Shown piece after piece: positions 33,949 through 45,296 of a DNA stretch of 64,000 bases. Position 1 is the first letter of the stretch, and every line of letters begins with the position of its first letter. The position numbers and the translations under genes were made by a program. The notes below the pieces were generated by a model. The model saw only the letters and a program-made list of their open reading frames with translations, was not told the DNA's origin and searched no databases. The stretch comes from Acholoe squamosa (taxonomy: Eukaryota > Annelida > Polychaeta > Phyllodocida > Polynoidae): positions 12,040,001 through 12,104,000 of the forward strand of contig OX439041.1 in NCBI GenBank assembly GCA_949317995.1. Direction: 5' to 3'.

Positions 33949-34225
33949 AACGGGGTCCCTTGACGGGCAAGCAAGGGGATCCCAGTGCCACTACTTGCCA
34001 TGATATCACCACCCGTGATACAGACTCACATGTAGTAACAGATTCGCCTAAGACTGGTCCGGAAGGGAGTGGCCAGAAGGTTAGGGAAGCCGATATATCA
34101 GGTGCCCAGGGAGCATAGGGGAAACCCAATATCGGTGAAGAGGTAGGAGGCTACGAGCTAGCAAGGGTTGGTAGTGTCCACCTACCCCAGGTCACCCTTG
34201 TCTGGAATTCCTGAAAGGATGTGGA

Positions 34226-34681
34226 TTGACCCCTGGTGTGAACAATGAAATTCCTGTTGTCACGGATACGCCTTCCCTCCTAAATGGAAGGTGGTGGTAT
34301 GTTTGTCTTACTGCTAACGGAAGGCCTGCCGAGTTTCTAGTTGATATGGGTGCTAGCCTCTCCTGTATTTCCAAGAAATTCTATGATCTTATTCCGGATG
34401 ATAATGAAACTCTCTTAACGGGAGGAAATGTTCAGACAGCCGATGGTAGTAGAATGCAGACGTATGGTAGAACTTGTGTGAAGTTGCAATTGGATGGTAT
34501 ACATGACTTTGTCATGAGTGCAACCATTGCAAATATTTCGGATAAAGGAATACCCGGGTTGGATTTTGCATTACTGTATGGCATCATGCTGGAGCCACAG
34601 TCAGGGGTGTTGAGTGTGAAATACCTGTATCCTGTAAAGGTTAGATATATATTGCGACAAGTGGGCAGTATGGCTCGATAG
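34226..34681 (+). pseudogene. Aspartic protease domain
   Basis: Retropepsin-like fold: FLVDMGASLSCIS at residues 37-49, GGNVQTADG in the flap region, and IPGLDF near the end. The catalytic triplet D-[ST]-G reads D-M-G (Met at residue 41), so the enzyme is likely inactive in this copy. Confidence 0.8.
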
Positions 34682-34978
34682 CTCATACCGTACGGATTTC
34701 CGCTGGGGTAGCCTGTGATGTACTTGTAAGGAGTGATCCAGCTATGCGGAATCAAGCGGTGATGGAACTGGATGCAGTTGCCCTGTCTTGTCTAGGATTG
34801 ATTTCCGTAGACACGATGGTGGCTAATGCATCTTGGACTGTAGTACTGGTTTCTAGCTTGAGTACTAGACCTATCTATTTGAAGAAGGGGTAAGTTTTTG
34901 GGAATGTTATAAACCTTTACGGAATCAGTTACCGATGGTTGTTTTAAACTACCAAAAGTAACAGATACGGAGAATATC

Positions 34979-35686
34979 TTGGATGACCCGAAAAAGTTAT
35001 ATAAGGATACTCAGTTGGAAGATCCAAAACACCAGAAGGAACCGCTTGAGTTACTTGAGCAATATAAGAATGCCTTTGCTAAACCTGGCGAGCCCTTAGG
35101 ACGGACCATGAAGGTTCTGCATAGAATAGATACAGCAGATTCGGAATCGTTTAAGATTCCTTATTGACGGTTACCTCTTGCAAAGAAAAGAGTTGCTGAA
35201 AAAGAAATAAATAAGATGTTAGAACAGGATGTAATTATCCCGTCTAATAGTCCATGGAGTAGTCCTGTATGTATGGTAAAAAAAAAGATGGTACCATACG
35301 ATTCTGTATAGACTACCAGAAATTAAATGGAATAATGAAAAATTTGTACCCATTGCCTCGAATTGATGAGACAATAGACTCATTAGGAGTCTATTGTCTC
35401 ATCAATTTTCGTTTTCGAGCCATATCGGATTGTTTCAATACAATGTGATGCCTTTTGGCTTATGTAATGCACCGGCTACATTTGAAGCAATGATGGAAAC
35501 TCTTTTGAATGACTTGTTGTGGAAAAGATGTCTAGTATATCTTGATGATGTGATAGTATTCGGATAGCATACTTTTGAAGAATGCTTTCAAAATCTCAAG
35601 TTAGTGTTGGAACGGATTATTTCCAATGGTTTTAAACAGAAACCTAAGAAATGTCATCTGTTTTTTGAAACGGTTTTATTTGGTCC
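34979..35686 (+). pseudogene. Reverse transcriptase, 5' part, broken
   Basis: Leading segment AFAKPGEPLGR and the IPY region, then KEINKMLEQDVIIPSNSPWS, RFCIDYQKLNG, PLPRIDETIDSLG, MPFGLCNAPATFE and the catalytic YLDDV (35537-35551). Broken by a stop at 35165, a frameshift in the A-run at 35279-35286, and a deletion at about 35387-35410 that removes the first catalytic Asp region (LDL...GY). A stop follows YLDDVIVFG. Confidence 0.88.
35361..35407. repeat. Perfect 21-bp inverted repeat at the RT deletion
   Basis: AATTGATGAGACAATAGACT plus C (35361-35381), loop ATTAG, then the exact reverse complement (35387-35407). The left arm is normal RT coding sequence; the right arm replaces the missing segment. 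Confidence 0.95.
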
Positions 35687-36646
35687 TGGTTATACAGTGA
35701 TCAATTAAAATTGTTCTTCCCAGTGCAAACCAGAGGTGCGTGAAGCTAACACTACCATTCTGTAGAGTAACTCAATGCTCATTATCACATTTATACAATA
35801 TACAGTTGCTTCAACAAAGTATAAATAAATAAAGCGTAAAATATAGACATATCACCATAAGATACAAAATGAATACGGTTGTACATTTACAGGGAAAGAC
35901 CAGACAGAGACGGGGACAAGACAACCCCGAGTGGAGTGAGGCTTTACAGAGGGATGTAGCCTTAAGGCGGCAAGCGTGACCTCAGGATGTACAAGACTTA
36001 TTAAATTACACAGTATCTGCATCAGTAGTGTTTCACAGAATGTAGTACTTCACATAATGAGATATAACATACCAGTGCATAATTTTATGTATTCCTGGTA
36101 GACCTCTTGACAATATGGACTTCAGAAGGGATCCAGGATTGATTTCATTCAGACTGACTATATGACAATAAACTTTGATCCATTACCACTGCCTGTTTCT
36201 TTTACAAGGAACAATATCAGACAATGTATAATTAATATGCGGCTAATTATCGCCTATTAGAAATATAGTATCTCCTGTACGCCTTTTGACTTGTACATTA
36301 AACTCTTCATTATCCGTAACCCATCTAAGTGTAGGGTCTAAGGCGTTCCATCTAGAGGCCGCCTGATAGGTGGGACCATTTAGATAAGCAGTAAGCTTGT
36401 GCCTGGGTAACCTGATAGTTGGGGCACTGGTGGCTCTCGTACCGGTACAGGGTAATACATTGACTTTACCTGCATAAACAAGTCTGTGACATAAAGACAG
36501 CTGAAAATAAACTCGTCTAAGATCAAGTGGGAGCAAATTGGCTTGTTTATATAGATCTATGACATGACATAAAGTTGGGTCTAGTATATTAAAACATATC
36601 TGGAGAGCTGTATTACAGTAGATTTGCTGTCCAAGCAGTCTATAAA
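35687..36646 (-). mobile_element. 5'-truncated LINE (non-LTR) fragment nested in RT
   Basis: The LTR element's RT is split here: TTATTTGGTCC (35676-35686) and TTATTTGGGCC (36647-36657) form an 11-bp target duplication with one mismatch. On the minus strand a frame from about 36646 to 36243 encodes a non-LTR RT C-terminal region (LPLDLRRVYFQLSLCHRLVY ... AASRWNALDP). The insert then continues about 550 bp of non-coding 3' sequence with no clear poly(A). Confidence 0.82.
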
Positions 36647-37389
36647 TTATTTGGGCCCCATCATTTCAAATGATGGAATTAAAGCTGACCCGGATAAAAT
36701 CTAATCAGCTACGAATTGGAGTAGACCCAGATCGCCTAAAGATTCTTGGAATTCTGTTCCTATTACAGGGATTTCATTCCGAATTACTCTAGAGTCAGCT
36801 ATCCATTACAAGTGTGAGCTAATTGGACTCCTGCAAGTGCCAAGGAAAAATTTCAAACGAAACTATTGCACCACAAAACATGACTTGTTAGCAGTAGTAG
36901 TTCAAACATTTCTTATAGGGAACTGATTTTACTTTATGTACAGATCATTCTTCATTAAGATGGTTATTGAACTTCCGAGATGCTGAAGGTATGTTAGGCC
37001 AATGGCTAGCCTATCTGTCTGAATATGGACTGGAACATAGCCAGATTCAACATAGACCCGGAGCAAAGCATATCAATGCTGATGTCTTATCTCGGATACC
37101 AATTCGGAAATGTGATAATCCGGACTGTACTGATTGTGGAGCACATAGAGCAGTTGTGGCTGGGATTCAAATACCTTTCGAAACCCGGGTTGCCAGTATA
37201 TTGGAATGTTCTATGGAAACCATACAACAATTTCAGGAAACTGACTCAGTAACTGCCAAGCTACTACAATTGGTACCAAAGGGTATACGTCCAGCTAGAC
37301 CTATGGTCTCTCTGGAAAACCGAGAGATGAGAAGATTTCTCGCTCTATGGGCCGAGCTGGAAGTCCAAAAGTGTGTTTTGTATCGCTAA
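36647..37389 (+). pseudogene. RT connection and RNase H, broken
   Basis: It resumes after the LINE with ISNDGIKADPDKI, the usual segment after the RT palm. Then CTTKHDLLAVV and TDHSSLRW, and in an open frame from 36967 NFRDAEGMLGQWLAYLSEY and HRPGAKHINADVLSR, the typical end of gypsy RNase H. Several stops and shifts lie before 36967. Confidence 0.85.
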
Positions 37390-38450
37390 AAACCATGTAA
37401 CAATGGTGAGAAGCTCTTGCAGGTGGCAATCCCACATGTAATGAGACATGACATTATGTATTATTATGTATCATTTTGGGAAGAAATGATCTTTAGCTCG
37501 TTTATCCAAACAATACTACTGGCCCGGAATGTCTCAGGATCTATTAAGATGGATTGCTACTTGTACGGATTGTTGTAAAAACAAACCAGGACCCGGAATG
37601 GGCAAGCTACCTCTTTCACAAGAGTTGTTCGGGGTAAGATTTGCTCATGTTTGAGTAGATATTATTAGTGGACTGAACAAAACTGCTAATGAGAATACAT
37701 GCATGATGGTAGTGTGTGACTATTATACAAAGTATACTTAAGTCTTTCCACTACCCGACCATAAAGCCGTGACATGTGCTGAAGCCTTTGTTAAAGGCTG
37801 GGTGTTGACTTTTGGCATACCATTGATGCTACATAGTGATCAAGGTAGAGAATTTGAATCGAATCTGTGGCAAAGTATGTGTGAGTATCCAGCTATATGT
37901 AAGACTAGAACTAATCCGTACCTGCAACAAAGCGATGGTTTGGTTGAAAGGTTCAACCAAACTCTTATCCAAGTCCTGAAGTCACTTGTAAATGAAAACA
38001 TGGACAACTGGGACTAGCAGTGCCATTTTGTAACACAAGCTTATATAATGGTACTGTGCATTTGAGTACTAATTGTTTCCCAAATCTGTTAGTATTCGGA
38101 GAGGGTTTGATAATGACTGCTGACTTAGTTTTCGAGGTTGTAGGAATGGACCCTGAACTACCTTGTCATGTAGTATTTTTTTAATACTTATGAGACAGAT
38201 TCAGAAAGCCTATGAGTCTGTCCAAATTGATTTAGAAAAGAGTGCCCGCTGGCAAAAAGTAAGGTACGATGTGGATTTGAAAATGCAAAAATTCAAAACT
38301 GGGGATAAAGTACTGAGGTTGCATGAGCCCCTCAGGAATATCAAATTGGCATCCAATTGGGATGGTCCTTTCACTATAACTCAAATTATTAATGATTGTA
38401 CTGTTATCATTAAATCAGATATTGGACGAAGTCCAACGTCGCTAGACTGA
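37390..38450 (+). pseudogene. Integrase, broken
   Basis: Zinc-binding region near 37440-37575 (HFGKK...WPGMSQDL...CTDCCKNKPG), catalytic core with VDIISG, HSDQGREFES (second Asp, 37824-37853) and QQSDGLVERFNQTL (Glu). C-terminal part at 38200-38450 includes FKTGDKVLRLHEP and NWDGPFTI. Internal stops at about 37652 and 37739, and after DNWD at 38015. Confidence 0.88.
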
Positions 38451-38482
38451 GGATATGGTCTGGGAGGGAGACCTCCACAGAA

Positions 38483-39867
38483 ATGTATGGTAATGGATTC
38501 GTTAGAATTATGAATCTGAATCGATGCCAGGACCAGGATGACCACCCACAACCCAAAAGTGGACGGGGCAGACCTAATAAAACATCAAATGGGGATCCAC
38601 CAATGTTAGCACACACTACGCGTAGTGGTTTAAAAAAAGTCTCAGCAGGTGCAGACAAGAAGAAGAGGAAGGGGGTCCTGAAGGCTACAGGACCCCTAGA
38701 AAAGGCTCTTCAGACTGTCAGGTCCGAAAAGGAACTATCGAAGATGGGGGTAGCCGTCTGCCGCAGTCCTCGACTGGCCCAGAGGACTGCAGTGACCTAA
38801 CCTGAACACACAACAAGTTCACAACATCTGAAAGGTTAACTGACCCGAAAGGTGTATTTGTCGGCGCTGTATGATGTACCAATGGGTATTGGAGGATAAT
38901 CTGGTGGATTAGCTTATGCTTTCCATAAACTCCATACAAATCCCTAGACTGCTCGACAGTATGAGCGATAATTACCCCATAATATTCAGTTTGTTTACAT
39001 TTCGTACTATGCACATGGTCAGCCATGTGACGTCATCGCGTCCAGTCTCGGTTGACCTGACTTATTCTTCAGTCACGTCAGTCCCTCCAGGTAAATTGGA
39101 CGGGAAGTCATACCCGACTCTGCCCAAGACACCTGATTCTAAGAGTCAGACTCACGTGATAGGCAATAGCGGACATCTTGTACCCAAGAAAACTGCTGCT
39201 GCCACTGCATCCGGATCCTTTTCTGGTACTGTTGCTACTCAAGAACTCTGGGGTTGAAGCAGAACCTGCCACCCAGATACTGTGTCCCTATGGCTTAGAC
39301 ACCGGGAGTGCTCCAAGTACCAGGTTTTTACCCACCTGGTACCGTTAAAGACACTGCAACAGTTCCTGTTGTGCAGGCATCTCATTTGAGTACCACACAA
39401 CCTGCTGCCGTTCCTCCAGCCAAACCAAAGGATGCCGTAACCCTAAAACCGGTCAGGAAGAAGTTTGGTTTGAGAAGTCTTGCCAGGGAGAAGCGGATGT
39501 CCAGAAGGCCATCTACACTCACTGGGAGAAATGTGTGAAACAGAGAGCTACAGAATTCCATCAGGGTCTTCTGAATGACACTCTGTTGTGCTTCCGAGAA
39601 GTGGGCAGTGCTGAAAATGAGCGCCTAGAAAAAAAAATCCGTGCTGATGTTAAAGCCATGGAGGAGGTAGCCTTAGCTGCCAAGGAACAAGCAGCTATGG
39701 ATGTACAAGTGCTTGAGAAACGTGTTAATGATGAGATCCAGAAGAACACCAAATTGAACACTTAGTTCATGAAGGTGTTCGGAGTTGACCTGGATGAGTG
39801 GGACGGTACTGCCGAAACCTCCCTGGAACTTTTGAAGAAACATGCTAAGAGGTCCAATTTAGGTTAA
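38483..39867 (+). pseudogene. Extra 3' ORF of the LTR element, coiled-coil
   Basis: Between integrase and the 3' non-coding region lie several shifted frames: 38483-38800 (Lys-rich, KKKRKGVLKATGPLEKAL), 38916-39257, 39308-39538 and 39485-39765. The last encodes EKCVKQRATEFHQGL and a heptad-like ENERLEKKIRADVKAMEEVA, then after one stop FMKVFGVDLDEW. It has no envelope features (no signal peptide or membrane span seen). Function unknown; possibly a structural or accessory protein. Confidence 0.55.
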
Positions 39868-40926
39868 TTAATAACCAGTCGGAGCCTTTTTGGAATGTAT
39901 TAGTTATAAGATGCACCCAATACATTCCGGTGTTCTTGTGTTCGGATTCATGATTAATGAATCCAAATAGTTATGTATGAGACAAGCTGATGCTGCCTGA
40001 GGTGGAGTACATTCCTGATGTGCCATTCTGTCCTGATCCACTACTATCCACTACTATATACTAAACTACACCCTTATGGATATGTTTTATTCAGTTTACC
40101 TTACTGAACTATTTATATGATGATCTCGGATATACGTTTTGGACAGTTCTACTATTTTTTACTAAACCAGGAAATATGGACTAGCACTTCAGGCTTCTGG
40201 GCTAGCTGGGCCATCTGATGTTATATCATACTACACATGATCCAGATCCACATCAGGACAGCATTGAAGAAACATACAGACTTTGTCATTTATTCATATT
40301 AAATGTGCTCATATGTTTATGTTAATAACTTAGTCATATCACTATGAACTATTCTTGTTTAGCATAAATAACCATGTTGTGTTTGCAAAAAGGTTTATTA
40401 TAACCTAAAACTACTTTGATTATTGTACTCCAAGTTGTAATACCTCACAGGTTCCAAGTCTATGATTATCATATATTACTATATACACTGCATGTGTTCA
40501 ACTAAGAAAGCTATAGAACCCTATGATTATTATATGATTAATAGTCAGGAAAGTTGTCTTTTTATAATGCAACTCATTTGTATGTAGAATTTGTATGTAG
40601 AATAGTATATTTCCTGACTAGATAGATAGTTCATTTGTAAATATGGTGATACAGAGTAGTATATTTTCTAAAAAAAAAAAACTTGCTTTGGCTATACTGA
40701 TGTATAGACAATTCATTTTCTTTCTGAGTGTATTGTATTAATACGGTATTATAATATGTAACAGTTCTTATAAGAACTAAGGGTTAATAAGTATCAATGT
40801 ATAGTAGTGTTACGTTTAGAGTCTTTATCAAGAATTGAAGGGTCATGTGATATTATTTGTAATTTACTTACCATATCCAGTCCTTTTCAGGACTTATTAC
40901 AATCAGATCCGTTACATATATCTGAT
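39868..40926 (+). other. 3' non-coding region of the LTR element
   Basis: AT-rich, no frame of note. Contains words such as ACCTATGATTATTATATG repeated loosely. Confidence 0.5.
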
Positions 40927-40929
40927 TAA

Positions 40930-41198
40930 GGGAGTGGTCATTATTTATCAACAGGGGGGGGGGAGGGTGGGTTTGAGGGGGGGCATTAAATTTTCAGACC
41001 CCTCCCGAGGGGGGGGCTAAAAAAATTCACCCTCTTTTTAGCAAAAAAGCCCGCGCGCTACTATAGATCAAAGAGGGGCGCGTCTGGCGCGGGGGGGCAC
41101 TAAAAATTTTGACTGCCGTCCAGGGGGGCATAAAAAATTTCCGCGCGTCCGCACGAAAACCCACCACCACCCCCTGTTGATAAATAATGACCACTCCC
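40930..41198. mobile_element. PIF/Harbinger-like MITE inside the LTR element, TSD TAA
   Basis: GGGAGTGGTCATTATTTATC to GATAAATAATGACCACTCCC, perfect 20-bp ends, flanked by TAA (40927-40929, 41199-41201). Confidence 0.9.
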
Positions 41199-41398
41199 TA
41201 ATTAAAAAATTTGTATGACCTACATTTTGTACTTTTCGTAACATATTACAATACTTTCGAATGTATGTTCATTACAGTTATATGATACTTTACTATGTAC
41301 GGTTGTATAACTATAAATATTCCTCTATTATATGGGTAGACATAATGTATATGTTATCCCTATATTATACCTAATAGTTATAACTCCTACCTTTTGTC

Positions 41399-41769
41399 TA
41401 GGGGAGTAGTGTAGAGGCATATAGTTACCTTATTACCAACCGGTGTCGTCTGGCGTGGCGGGTGAGTCCTGTCACCGGATGTTCCAAGGGTTCCAAGTAG
41501 GTGGCAGCACCAATCCTCTATGGGACATCTGGCGACAAACCAAGGGGCACCTATATAAAGCCCCAAGCTCAGCTGCTACTTCAGAGGCCATGTAGGCCTC
41601 CGTACAGAGTACATGTTATGAATATGCTTCCCTAGATGTTTCCAACTATTGGGTAGCCGCAAAAGTGTAAGACCCTAATAATCCGTTGGCATACACTCAG
41701 ATTACTGCCCCGTGTTTCTTTTGAACAGCGAGACTCAAACCACTTAACTGGTAAAACCAAAAACAATAA
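41399..41769 (+). repeat. Polypurine tract and 3' LTR
   Basis: Purine run AGGGGAGTAG at 41400-41409, then the LTR from TGTAGAGG at 41410 to about 41769. The TATA box is kept (CTATATAAAG), but the poly(A) signal reads AATAAT here against AATAAA in the 5' LTR, and the last bases differ from the 5' LTR. Confidence 0.92.
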
Positions 41770-42139
41770 GACTGATGGAGTCACAACTTAATCGGGGCAA
41801 TTCAAGTACTCATCGTGATATGTCATTCCATGCGTGTATCCTCGTGTGCCCCCGGTACTACGGTAATACTGAAAGTGATAGATCTAAAGCACTACACCGT
41901 ATAAAGGAATTAAAAATGTGACCAATGTTTGCTGGATTTATCACACAGTGACATTTAATCAAGATGTCTATCCTACAGAAATATCAGTGGCAAATTCATG
42001 ATTTTGAGCAGGAGGGGGCGTGCTCTTCATGTAGGCTCTATCTTTTTGGCTAGATTTAAGGCTATTGACTATGAGAGCAAAATGTATGGGGTACGTAGCC
42101 CCCACTCTTGTTTCTTTTTTTTAGATCACATTTTTATCC

Positions 42140-42235
42140 TGAGGCCAAAAAAAGTGTGTTTCCAGTAACATGAACTGAAATGCTAGGGTCAGTAGGTCGG
42201 ATTTTTTTTTAAAATTCTTTTTGGGGGGAAAGGAA
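42140..42235. repeat. Terminus of the GGCCAAA/CCAGTAAC foldback family
   Basis: GAGGCCAAAAAAAGTGTG, TTTCCAGTAACATGAACTG, CTAGGGTCAGTAGGTCGG. The opposite end may be at 44240-44290 (TTGCTAGGGTCGGTCGGG). Confidence 0.6.
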
Positions 42236-42237
42236 TC

Positions 42238-43320
42238 TTATGCCATGGCTAATACCGACGACACTATAGATTAGTACTACTCACGCCGTATTCAGTGGGG
42301 GGAATGGAATACAATGCTGGCATATTCAATGCCACCATTTTGAAATTTATACAGAGCCAGCGGCTGGTGTCAAATCCTGTTATTTTCGAATTAAATGTTA
42401 CGCACGGGAATATTCTTTTTATTAATATGGCGGTTTACATTTATATATATGGCACTAGCACATTGCTAGTACTGAGGAAAATCAACTAGATGGCTCATGT
42501 AGTCAGGGGCTAGATCAACATTTGGCCTCTTTGTACAGTCTACTTTGATGGTCTCTTCCTCATTTACTATCTGTAGGAATTCTCTAAAATTTATATCTTT
42601 GTATAGCAAATACCTTTCAACGTTAACTAGATAACCTTAGTATAATTCTAATACTTTAAATACAAGAAAAATTAAAATTATCTTATTTCAATAAGAGACC
42701 ACATGTCACCCACATTGAGTACACTGAGGCCATTGTCTCATTATCAAGCTAATCCACTCCCCTCACACCTGACACAATGGGGAGGTACTTGGGGTGAGTA
42801 AGATAAGGGTAGGTGCAGCTTATCAGCCTTATCAGTGACCATTTTCTGTTGTGGATGAGGGTGGAGATAAGAGATTACCCAGAATTCTATGATAAAATCC
42901 AAGATGGCGTTGGGGGCTAAGAACAAAAATGGCGACCCCCATACAGGAATAGCTATCTGCCCTATACACAAAAAACTTATAACATGATATCATCTGACTA
43001 TTTCAATCATTTATTTACAGTAAAACTTCTGATAAAAATACCTGTTGCGTAACACTAAATCCGAAACTAACAGCCTTTAGAACCAGCGGCTAGCTCTGCT
43101 ATCACATGACCTACTTTGTCGAGCAAGCCAAGATGGCAGATCAAAACAAACCCAGACGACTTGATGCCTTCAAAACCAGTAAATATCGTTGTGATTCTTT
43201 ATTTAAAAGCAAACTCATCCCTTAGAGCCATGGCATAAATGCAAATGTCAATGAGCATGGAATATTTTTGCATCATATTTCCCGAAGTGAGTCCGTTGTA
43301 TTCAACGAGGCCTTATCTGA
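42238..43320. repeat. Region bounded by TTATGCCATGGC inverted words
   Basis: TTATGCCATGGC at 42238 and GCCATGGCATAAATGC at about 43226 are inverse and match 28990-29330. Between them is unassigned AT-rich sequence without genes (includes AAGATGGCG words near 42902). Confidence 0.4.
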
Positions 43321-43356
43321 GAGGATATGTGGCCACAATAGTTTGACAATATATAA

Positions 43357-43591
43357 GGAAGTGGTCATCCTTTGTCAACGGAGGGGGGGGGGTAAAATTT
43401 CGGACCCCTCCGAGGGGGATGAAAAGAAATTGACCCCTCTTGAGGGGAGGGGGAGGTGTAAAAGGTTAGTCCCTTTTTAACAAAAAAAGAATGCATGATA
43501 CTATAGTTTAAAGGGGGGTGCAAATAAGTTTGACCGCTTCCGAGGGGGGCATAACCCCAACCCACTCCATTGATAAATAATGACCACTCCC
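43357..43591. mobile_element. PIF/Harbinger-like MITE, TSD TAA
   Basis: GGAAGTGGTCATCCTTTGTC to TTGATAAATAATGACCACTCCC (last 20 bases shown by family), TAA at 43354-43356 and 43592-43594. Confidence 0.82.
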
Positions 43592-43646
43592 TAACCTATA
43601 AGGCACTGTGGGATACGACCAATGCCTTCATGGTTTTACAATCTTA

Positions 43647-43877
43647 GGGAGTGATCATTTTTAACAACAGGGGGGGGGGGCTGGTGGGTTTGCGCGTGGA
43701 TGCACAAAAAAATTCTGCCCCCTTGGGTCAACATTCTTTTTACCCCCGACCCCCTCCCCGAAGGGCTGAGAATCATGTGCGAACACAACATTTTAACTTA
43801 TAGTATACAGAGGCTTTTTCGCTGAAAAGAGGTGAAGTTTTTTTGAGGCTCTGGTCAAGGGGTCAAAAAGAATTTTA
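43647..43877. mobile_element. PIF/Harbinger-like MITE, right end lost
   Basis: GGGAGTGATCATTTTTAACA preceded by TTA; the right terminus is missing where the next repeat begins. Confidence 0.75.
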
Positions 43878-44095
43878 CTTCCAATGGATTCTTTGCTGGA
43901 AAAGTGAGGCGAGTAAAAAAATATTATTTAAAAAAAGAATTTGCCAAACATAACAAAGAGAAAAATTGTAGAAACTGAAGCAAGCGAAATCCATAGACAA
44001 TTTTTTTTTCAAAGAAAAAAAAAGTATTTCCGAAAATATGGAGAGGGCAATGCGTAGACCAACTTGTTTTTTTAGGTGTGGCCTTATAATAACAT
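43878..44095 (-). repeat. Second copy of the AGGCCACACC repeat, inverted
   Basis: Ends TTTAGGTGTGGCCT and contains GGAAAAGTGAGGCG and CGAAAATATGGAGAGGG; reverse-complement match to 16236-16458. Confidence 0.75.
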
Positions 44096-44429
44096 GGCCT
44101 AAGCCAAATAAATAAAAAGTGTATTAAGAACACTAGCACACTGGCTTAATCGGCGGATAGAGATCTTTTCAAAAAGTGGTCTGACATTTTTGTACCTCTA
44201 TTGGTATTGTTCCTGTCCAAAAAGAATATCGGCCCTGTTTTGCTAGGGTCGGTCGGGTTGCTGGAAACAACCCTTTTTTTAATTCTTTAAGAAAGTTTGC
44301 TTCTTCGTAAGCCGCCCATATATCCCTGGATTGAGTCACCTACATTGCCACCCACCATCCATCCATCCACCTCCGGGTCACCAGTGGTCACCATTGCCAA
44401 GTGGAAAGGGTACCCCGTGGGGCATGTCT

Positions 44430-44640
44430 TAACACTTCAAGGGCTGCTAACACAGGAGTGCATCACGCCCATTGGTCGTCATGATGATCTTGCTTACCCT
44501 ACAGGAGCGTCTCAACTCTATTGGGTCGACATGATGCATGAATGCAGCCCTGGCAAATAATCACCACGGCTGCATTCATGCATCATTCCAACCAATGGGT
44601 ATGATGCATTAAGGCACCAGAGGCCCTTAAAGGGTGAGGT
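44430..44640. repeat. H element copy
   Basis: TTAACACTTCAAGGGCTGC, GCCCATTGGTCGTCATGATG, CAACTCTATTGGGTCGACAT, and a GCAGCCCTGG.../CGGCTGCATTCATG hairpin; ends GGCCCTTAAAGGG. Confidence 0.8.
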
Positions 44641-44992
44641 TACCCTTGTACTTGTATGCTCAAAATTAGTCACTGGTCGAGTTCTTTAGGTTATTCTAGC
44701 TGAAAGGGCGAAAGCCAGGACAGGATAGGTCGATATTCTGGTACATTTTGTCCTTCAGGGATATGATGTTCTTGGCCGAGTTTGAATAAGGAACTCCAGC
44801 AAGCGGCGGGGGAGGAGGGGTGGTCAGAAAATGGAGAGTGAGGCTGAAAACGAAAGGTCCGCTTCAGGTTACATGACCGTGACTAGAAATGGGCTATAGT
44901 TATTATCAATAGTCCAACTTCATTTTTAATGAAAGTTTCACTTTGAAAACTATATGTCAATTAACTGTATGTCAATAACCCGAAATTCACTT

Positions 44993-45296
44993 CACTGAAA
45001 ACATGGAAGATCTGAAACTAGTCAGCGGTGACCACTTTAGGTCCTCAAGTTGACGATACCTAAAACTACAACTTTAGGTAGTCAAAATGATGGCTTTAAG
45101 TCATCATCCTGACAACCTGAGTCACCAATATGACGACTCTGTACTGTCAGTATTGTCATCCTGATGACTCAGGTCGTCAGGATGACGACCTAAAGTCGTC
45201 ATTTTGACTACCTAAAGCTGTAGTTTTAGGTATCGTCAACTGGAGGACCTAAAGTGGTCACCGCTGACTAGTTTCGGATCTTCCATGTTTTCAGTG
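44993..45296. mobile_element. 304-bp near-perfect foldback
   Basis: The left half from CACTGAAAACATGGAAGATC to about 45135 is the reverse complement of the right half ending GATCTTCCATGTTTTCAGTG with few mismatches (for example GGTGACCACTTTAGGTCCTC against GAGGACCTAAAGTGGTCACC). No unique interior. A diverged relative is at 14696-14940. Confidence 0.93.

Larger units (their letters stand above)
30485..41769 (+). mobile_element. Ty3/gypsy-type LTR retrotransposon, decayed, with nested insertions
   Basis: The order LTR, primer site, gag, protease, RT, RNase H, integrase, extra ORF, polypurine tract, LTR is the Metaviridae (Ty3/gypsy) order, with integrase after RNase H. The LTRs differ at about 20 positions plus two indels by hand alignment, so it is an old insertion. 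Stops and frameshifts break gag and pol throughout. It carries a minus-strand LINE fragment (35687-36646) and a PIF/Harbinger-like MITE (40930-41198). A flanking target duplication was not found. No envelope gene was recognised. Confidence 0.93.

Noticed and set aside
36243-36536. Independent minus-strand gene
   Set aside because: It is the C-terminal RT remnant of a LINE inserted in the LTR element, bounded by an 11-bp target duplication.
38483-39867. Envelope gene, which would make the element an errantivirus-like retrovirus
   Set aside because: No signal peptide, membrane anchor or fusion-type region was seen; the content is Lys-rich and coiled-coil.
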